Of a stretch of 64,000 nucleotides of DNA, positions 60,201-64,000 are shown in pieces. Numbering within the stretch: position 1 is the stretch's first letter; each line of letters starts with the position of its first letter. This DNA comes from Pseudomonas sp. QS1027 (GTDB taxonomy: Bacteria; Pseudomonadota; Gammaproteobacteria; Pseudomonadales; Pseudomonadaceae): positions 124,001-188,000 of the forward strand of contig NZ_PHSU01000005.1 of NCBI RefSeq assembly GCF_002814235.1, written 5' to 3'. Under the pieces are notes generated by a model. It saw only the letters and a program-made list of their open reading frames with translations, was not told the DNA's origin and ran no database searches. The translations under genes and the position numbers were made by a program.

Positions 60201-61225
60201 ATGCTTACTTGCACTACATCCGCAACGGTGACCGCTACTACCCGGTCAGGCAGGCTCCCGAGGGCTGGCGACTGTTGAACGCCAAGACGCCCTACAGCTT
60301 TTATCAACCGTTACTGCAACGCAAGACTGACGGTGAGTGGGTGTTGCCTCAAGGCACTGAGCCCCCCGACCTCACACCGGCAGGCAGCCTGTCGGTCCAG
60401 AAACACGGTGCTACGCCGTCCAGCCCGCGCGATGACAAGGCCTTCACGGAAGCTGAACGACAGCGCATGCGCAGCCGAAAATCCTACCGATCCCATTTGA
60501 ACTCCCCCCTCACCTACGACCGCGTCGACAACGGGCGCTATCCCTTGCGTGACCTGGACGGGTACCCCATGACCATTCTCGCCATTCACTACTCCAAGGC
60601 TGAAGGGAGCCGCCAGTCAAAGGCTCGCGCTCAACAAATCGTTCCTTATCTGCAATGGCAAGGCTATGAAAAGGTCGCACAACTCTACGAAGACAAGCTG
60701 GAAATAGCCCGATTCGAACACGACGACCTGCGCTATGCGCAAGAAGAGCATCTGGTCGGGAGGTTTCTGGTTTCCGCCAGGCACTACCTGCCCAGAGGTG
60801 AAATACTGGGGGTTTATGGCGGCATGCTGATTCCGCTGATCGTCAGCCACCAGCGCCGGGACCCTTTCGCGACCGCGGTCCGGCAGGACTCAACGCATGA
60901 CCTGATCCGCTTTCGCGACGACCGGCCAGAACCGGCCGCCCCCTGCCTGTCCGGCGATAACATCCTGTCGAGAATCAATACGTGCTACGAATACCGCAAC
61001 GGGGTTCCCATTCGACAAGCCGCGACAGGCTACAACGTGGAGTCGGTCGCATTTGCGGTTGACGTCAAGGGCCGTGACGGGCGCATCGAAAAAAATCGCT
61101 ACTTCATCACGGCCCTGTTCGCCAGCCAAGCCATCTTCGAGTTCGACGAATTACGCCTGAATCACGGTTACACCTGGGAACAGATTCGTACGCTGGAGAT
61201 TTTACCGCGCAGTCATTCGCGCTAA
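57275..61225 (+). CDS. Giant dermonecrotic-toxin-like protein with C-terminal SET-like domain (1316 aa), paralogue
   Basis: Paralogue of the upstream gene, similar along its whole length but diverged: RLIRSRLPAWLKNATAEQYASLRSAML at the start, LLEAALYNFEEWETHDDAFGSGSAIYP, then YSPPLRHNGVGAWRTIHEK and YDRVDNGRYPLRDLDGYPM. The C-terminal SET-like domain is SARHYLPRGEILGVYGG, DNILSRINTCYEY (about 1228), YNVESVAFAVDVKG, ALFASQAIFEFDELRLNHGYT (about 1280-1300). The Tyr of the final SET motif (WNYGY in the first protein) is replaced by His (LNHGY), so activity may differ. The central hydrophobic pair of the first protein is much less evident. GAGTGAG precedes the ATG. Seven bases separate it from the first gene, so they form an operon. 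Confidence 0.68.
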   Translation: MHTTSEENDHSTLPHYRLIRSRLPAWLKNATAEQYASLRSAMLENNASRLLVRNILSPLKSLEIFAEPILELGISPLSRDLTDMQVATLAKRWKKDSFLGIPIYDASPEHSLLEAALYNFEEWETHDDAFGSGSAIYPSGKAAGLKSSLTPKTFARFCRHLDLGLKYHHHLKQILELDRPADEIILFDNKREHFVHHEWSRFNVSLWMAFMKNDISDACAARLKYFLLPIRKRTGKLPRYQQVKWLGHTLPGVIHFASDPDDNTGPCTLYCPGHPKSALKEYPSFVEFQEDYLEQMRSADFRQLISRLMPIDYQGSLLTAKISKVASGRSPAQLRRLISLSRIEGELFEEIHWQRLQRLESDVGRLAPPSAQANATTREQLLDEYHTARLDLLFGLKDFIPRFRQTLLTPPGSQLADTVYQDLFIWSPREMNAGLIHLLNVAKTAKNSRTATVVEGLPELIRVRFLGRTRLWKPDLTPYQSAIKPPDEHWQANSLGLYPWAQATVLKLDRQYYKVEHNEDTDRWHIVLIGYPNVYSPPLRHNGVGAWRTIHEKVLTWSKQQLIARLGPRAARLSESLANAALTFSGTHLYTLRQIHHYSRRTPPLLLDSLKRLWIFQEIEHFDLERAKGNVVSELSPRIQLYLLTRLPGWPRDKMLEVLRTGSQGTIQYGAGVRMAGTLLNVVLEALDQEEIDSLLENTIAPLEQLNQLALNLVAQAKLKSLALLEHLYIETEQPDTAPQRRIRQAHAELPKSHLADAIFSLDIQAQGAPETEPTLKREIERALEQVRISRVFEGLYPGWPHAQQSDRLAFSLLETLETWPPDIRLELWDPDIDTALEAIGEHDSLTYRRLKKTGAFYQLQDQQGSTLSDLQDLYTSVWLAMPKLTQQALNSTLNISLDERRAAMDLKQAVFRNASTLRSQTPALRIPNHAPGQPEPNTSTRVPESFAVRGTTVSGLELRNGGIYWNLHTKPLAAHAYLHYIRNGDRYYPVRQAPEGWRLLNAKTPYSFYQPLLQRKTDGEWVLPQGTEPPDLTPAGSLSVQKHGATPSSPRDDKAFTEAERQRMRSRKSYRSHLNSPLTYDRVDNGRYPLRDLDGYPMTILAIHYSKAEGSRQSKARAQQIVPYLQWQGYEKVAQLYEDKLEIARFEHDDLRYAQEEHLVGRFLVSARHYLPRGEILGVYGGMLIPLIVSHQRRDPFATAVRQDSTHDLIRFRDDRPEPAAPCLSGDNILSRINTCYEYRNGVPIRQAATGYNVESVAFAVDVKGRDGRIEKNRYFITALFASQAIFEFDELRLNHGYTWEQIRTLEILPRSHSR

Positions 61226-61265
61226 AGGGATAACGCCCCCAAGTCCGGCCCTCGGCGTAACGCCC

Positions 61266-62663
61266 TTACTCGTCGTCGTCGAAGTTGTAGCTGCCCGGCG
61301 CCAGGTTTTCGAAGCGCGTGTACTTGCCGATAAAGGCCAGGCGGATAAAACCGATCGGGCCGTTACGCTGCTTGCCGATGATGATTTCGGCGATGCCCTT
61401 GTGCTCGGTCTCGGGGTGATAGACCTCATCCCGGTACACGAACATGATCACGTCGGCGTCCTGCTCGATCGCTCCGGATTCGCGCAAGTCGGAGTTCACC
61501 GGGCGCTTGTTCGGGCGTTGTTCCAGGGAGCGGTTGAGCTGGGACAGGGCCACCACCGGGCAGTTGAATTCCTTGGCCAGGGCCTTGAGGGACCGGGAAA
61601 TCTCGGAAATCTCGTTGGTCCGGCTGTCACCGCTGGAACCGGGGATCTGCATCAACTGCAGGTAGTCGATCATGATCAGGCCGATCTCGCCGTGCTCACG
61701 CACCAGGCGCCGGGTCCGCGCACGCATTTCCGACGGGCTGATACCGGCCGTATCGTCGATAAACAGCTTGCGGTCGTTGAGCAGGTTGACCGCCGAGGTC
61801 AGGCGGGGCCAGTCGTCGTCTTCCAGGCGACCGGCACGGACCTTGGTCTGGTCGATCCGGCCGAGGGAGGACAGCATACGCATGATCAGCGATTCGCCTG
61901 GCATCTCGAGGGAGTACACCAGCACCACCTTGTCGCTGCGCAGCACCGCGTTCTCCACCAGGTTCATGGCGAAGGTGGTCTTGCCCATGGACGGACGGCC
62001 GGCGACGATGATCAGGTCGGACGGTTGCAGGCCGCTGGTCTTCTCGTCGAGGTCGGTGTAGCCGGTGGACAGGCCGGTGATGGCGTTGTCGGTGTTGAAC
62101 AGGGTATCGATCCGGTCGATGGCCTTGGTCAACAGGTCGTTGACGCTGACCGGGCCACCGGTCTTGGGCCGCGCTTCGGCGATCTGGAAAATCTGCCGCT
62201 CGGCCTCGTCGAGAATCTCCGCCGCGGTCCGCCCTTGCGGGTTGAACGCGGTGTCGGCGATTTCGGTGCTGATGCCGATCAATTGACGCAGGGTCGCCCG
62301 CTCGCGAACGATCGCGGCGTAGGCCTTGATGTTGGCCACCGACGGGATGTTCTTCGCCAGCTCAGTCAGATAGCCCAGGCCGCCGACCTGCGAGGTCTGC
62401 CCTTCCTTGTCCAACTGCTCGGCCAGGGTCACCACGTCGATCGGCATGCTCTGATCGGCCAGCTTGGCGATGGCACGGAAGATCAGGCGGTGGTCATGTC
62501 GATAGAAGTCGCCGTCCGAGACTTGATCGAGCACGCGCTCCCAGGCGTTGTTGTCCAGCATCAGACCACCGAGCACGGCCTGTTCGGCCTCGATGGAATG
62601 CGGCGGCACTTTCAGCGCGGCGGTTTGCAGATCGTATTGCTCGGGAGCGGAGATATCGTTCAT
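61266..62663 (-). CDS. dnaB: Replicative DNA helicase
   Basis: A 465-aa DnaB. The N-terminal primase-interacting domain starts VPPHSIEAEQAVLGGLMLDNNAWE; the RecA-like motor has Walker A GRPSMGKTTFAMNL, Walker B LIMIDYLQLM, ALSQLNRSLEQRPNKRPVNSDLRESGAIEQDAD and a terminal GPIGFIRLAFIGKYTRFENL. Forms the hexamer that unwinds DNA at the fork. The ATG at 62663 gives the standard length; a GTG two codons upstream is possible. It converges with the giant toxin-like operon 40 bp away. Confidence 0.98.
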   Translation of the reverse strand: MNDISAPEQYDLQTAALKVPPHSIEAEQAVLGGLMLDNNAWERVLDQVSDGDFYRHDHRLIFRAIAKLADQSMPIDVVTLAEQLDKEGQTSQVGGLGYLTELAKNIPSVANIKAYAAIVRERATLRQLIGISTEIADTAFNPQGRTAAEILDEAERQIFQIAEARPKTGGPVSVNDLLTKAIDRIDTLFNTDNAITGLSTGYTDLDEKTSGLQPSDLIIVAGRPSMGKTTFAMNLVENAVLRSDKVVLVYSLEMPGESLIMRMLSSLGRIDQTKVRAGRLEDDDWPRLTSAVNLLNDRKLFIDDTAGISPSEMRARTRRLVREHGEIGLIMIDYLQLMQIPGSSGDSRTNEISEISRSLKALAKEFNCPVVALSQLNRSLEQRPNKRPVNSDLRESGAIEQDADVIMFVYRDEVYHPETEHKGIAEIIIGKQRNGPIGFIRLAFIGKYTRFENLAPGSYNFDDDE

Positions 62664-62703
62664 GGCCACTTGGAATCAGGGAATTTGCAAAAGGGCGTTG
62701 CCC

Positions 62704-62744
62704 AAAAAACAAAGGGCACGACCTGAATGAACAGAGTCGTGCCC
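62704..62744 (-). terminator. Terminator downstream of rplI
   Basis: On the minus strand GGGCACGAC-loop-GTCGTGCCC followed by TTTGTTTTTTGGG. A second hairpin (CGTCTGGCG/CGCCAGACG, 62754-62778) lies just before it. Confidence 0.9.
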
Positions 62745-62790
62745 GATGTTAACCGTCTGGCGCGCAAGTCGCCAGACGATTGGGTACTGC

Positions 62791-63237
62791 TTAAGCAGCC
62801 ACCACGACAACGCGTACGGTTGCTTCGACTTCGGCGTGCAGGTGCACGGCCACGTCGAATTCACCCACGTTGCGGATGGTGCCGTTCGGCAGACGAACTT
62901 CGCTTTTTGCCACTTCAACGCCGGAGGCGGTCAGGGCATCAGCGATGTCGTGGGTGCCGATCGAACCGAACAGCTTGCCTTCGTCACCGGCGGTGGCAGT
63001 GATGGTCACTTCCAGCTCAGCCAGTTGGGCGGCACGCGATTCAGCCGAAGCTTTCTTGTCTGCTGCGGCTTTTTCCAGCTCAGCACGACGCTCTTCGAAC
63101 GCAGCCAGGTTGGCAGCGGTCGCAGCGGTGGCTTTGCCGAATGGCAGCAGGTAGTTACGACCGTAACCGGCCTTAACGTTTACCTTATCGCCCAGGTTGC
63201 CCAGGTTGGCGATTTTTTCCAGAAGGATCAGTTGCAT
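62791..63237 (-). CDS. rplI: 50S ribosomal protein L9
   Basis: A 148-aa L9. The N-terminal rRNA-binding domain [36 protein letters not shown] is textbook, followed by the long helix ([23 protein letters not shown]) and C-terminal domain ([21 protein letters not shown]). AGAGGA precedes the ATG. Follows the DUF2232-like gene by 19 bp, in the usual ribosomal-protein cluster context. Confidence 0.98.
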   Translation of the reverse strand: MQLILLEKIANLGNLGDKVNVKAGYGRNYLLPFGKATAATAANLAAFEERRAELEKAAADKKASAESRAAQLAELEVTITATAGDEGKLFGSIGTHDIADALTASGVEVAKSEVRLPNGTIRNVGEFDVAVHLHAEVEATVRVVVVAA

Positions 63238-63256
63238 GTGGAAATCCTCTTAACTT

Positions 63257-64000
63257 TTAACCTTCACCGTTCGCGGAACCGTTATCGGCATCTTTCGACG
63301 CCAGGCGTCCGCGAAAATCAATCAGGCTGTCGACAATGGCCAATACCATGAGCAACGGACCGAGCAAGTGCATGAATGGCACGAGCGTGACGTACATCCC
63401 CACCAGCCAGAAACTGGCCAGTTTCTTCTTCGCCACCAGCCCGTGAATCAGGGACAGGCCGGCGAAAACCAGCGGAACACTGCACAGCGGCAACAGAATC
63501 AATGCATGCAGGCCGATAAACGGCGCGACAAACATGATGGCCAGCAGCGACAGCGCCACCTTCCTGGGGATCCGGATTTCGCGAAACTCGCGTCCGAAAC
63601 CACCGGGGTTGTACAACAACGCTTGCCAATAGCGCCCAAGAATCAGGCACATCACACTAAAGACCTGCAGCGAGATCGCCGTCGAGGTGATCAACAGGGG
63701 CACGGCCAGTGACGCGAGGAACGCTCGCTGATCTACCGACAACTTCTGGTAGACCTCACCGAGGGCCAGCGGCACGACTTGTTCAAACGTCTGCGCCAAT
63801 CCTTCGATGAAGGGACTGAAAATCGTCCCCAGACTCACTGCACATACCAACCCTACTGCCATGCTGACCAGCAGCACGCGGTTCCAGGAGTAGCCGGCGC
63901 GTAAAACCAGCGCCAGGCTGCAAGACCCGAGCAGCACCAAAAGGGCCGTGGGGTCTTTCTGGATGTTGAAGTGCCAGAACAGCAGCACCGACAACACACC
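63257..64000 (-). CDS. DUF2232-like membrane protein (5' end outside window)
   Basis: At least 247 residues with about seven membrane helices; the frame is still open at the window end, so the true start lies beyond it. A polytopic YybS/DUF2232-type protein between rpsR and rplI is common in Pseudomonas, and GRYWQALLYNPGGFGREFREIRIP is a typical segment. Function unknown. The C-terminus is short and hydrophilic (SKDADNGSANGEG). Confidence 0.75.
   Translation of the reverse strand, partial: GVLSVLLFWHFNIQKDPTALLVLLGSCSLALVLRAGYSWNRVLLVSMAVGLVCAVSLGTIFSPFIEGLAQTFEQVVPLALGEVYQKLSVDQRAFLASLAVPLLITSTAISLQVFSVMCLILGRYWQALLYNPGGFGREFREIRIPRKVALSLLAIMFVAPFIGLHALILLPLCSVPLVFAGLSLIHGLVAKKKLASFWLVGMYVTLVPFMHLLGPLLMVLAIVDSLIDFRGRLASKDADNGSANGEG

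Overview
The window looks like chromosomal DNA of a fluorescent Pseudomonas (P. fluorescens/protegens/chlororaphis type). The signs are high G+C, an amaAB lysine/pipecolate locus, a braCDEFG-type liv operon, a pncB-nadE-azurin neighbourhood, a rplI-dnaB locus, a urease accessory cluster (ureEFG-hupE) and at least eight GTAGGAGC-type REP palindromes between genes. I see no rRNA, tRNA, CRISPR array, transposase, integrase or plasmid/phage backbone.

Layout. 1-2 kb: end of a polysaccharide locus (pyruvyl-transferase-like protein cut by the window edge, 2OG-Fe oxygenase). 2-6 kb: TauE-type exporter divergent from a LysR regulator, a cupin and an NCS1 permease. 6.3-10.3 kb: chemoreceptor and DNA polymerase II. 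10.5-14 kb: mmsAB (valine catabolism) divergent from a LysR gene with a palindromic operator between them. 14-16.4 kb: a duplicated segment encoding a 94-aa DUF6124-like protein preceded by a C4-antisense-like RNA, the two copies flanking a brnTA toxin-antitoxin pair. 16.4-21.3 kb: lipase, AsmA-like protein, secreted tandem-repeat protein, TetR/FabR-like regulator. 21.6-26.2 kb: ureE-ureF-ureG-hupE, an AGE-family sugar epimerase and an SDR oxidoreductase. 26.2-26.9 kb: gene-free DNA with a cluster of DnaA boxes. 26.9-32.1 kb: branched-chain amino-acid ABC transporter with a near-perfect sigma-54 promoter and an upstream array of five direct repeats. 32.4-36.5 kb: amaA, amaB and a LysR regulator. 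36.7-40.1 kb: pncB, nadE, a membrane-anchored hypothetical and azurin with an ANR box. 40.3-47.6 kb: two very small genes and a three-gene transglutaminase / ATP-grasp-alpha-E operon. 47.8-50.9 kb: an overlapping gene pair that looks like a membrane-active effector and its immunity protein, then an AlbA_2/RecG-like ATPase regulator. 51-53.3 kb: YgiQ radical SAM protein. 53.5-61.2 kb: two tandem giant proteins (1249 and 1316 aa) of the Pseudomonas dermonecrotic-toxin-like type, each ending in a SET-methyltransferase-like domain. 61.3-64 kb: dnaB, rplI and a DUF2232-like membrane protein cut by the window end.

Most notable are (i) the tandem toxin-like proteins with SET-like C-termini and (ii) the two C4-like RNA loci. 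In (ii) the antisense segment and the ribosome-binding-site target differ between the copies, yet each pair stays perfectly complementary, so two paralogous RNA switches seem to have diverged in specificity. All family names come from motif recognition by eye; no database search was run.
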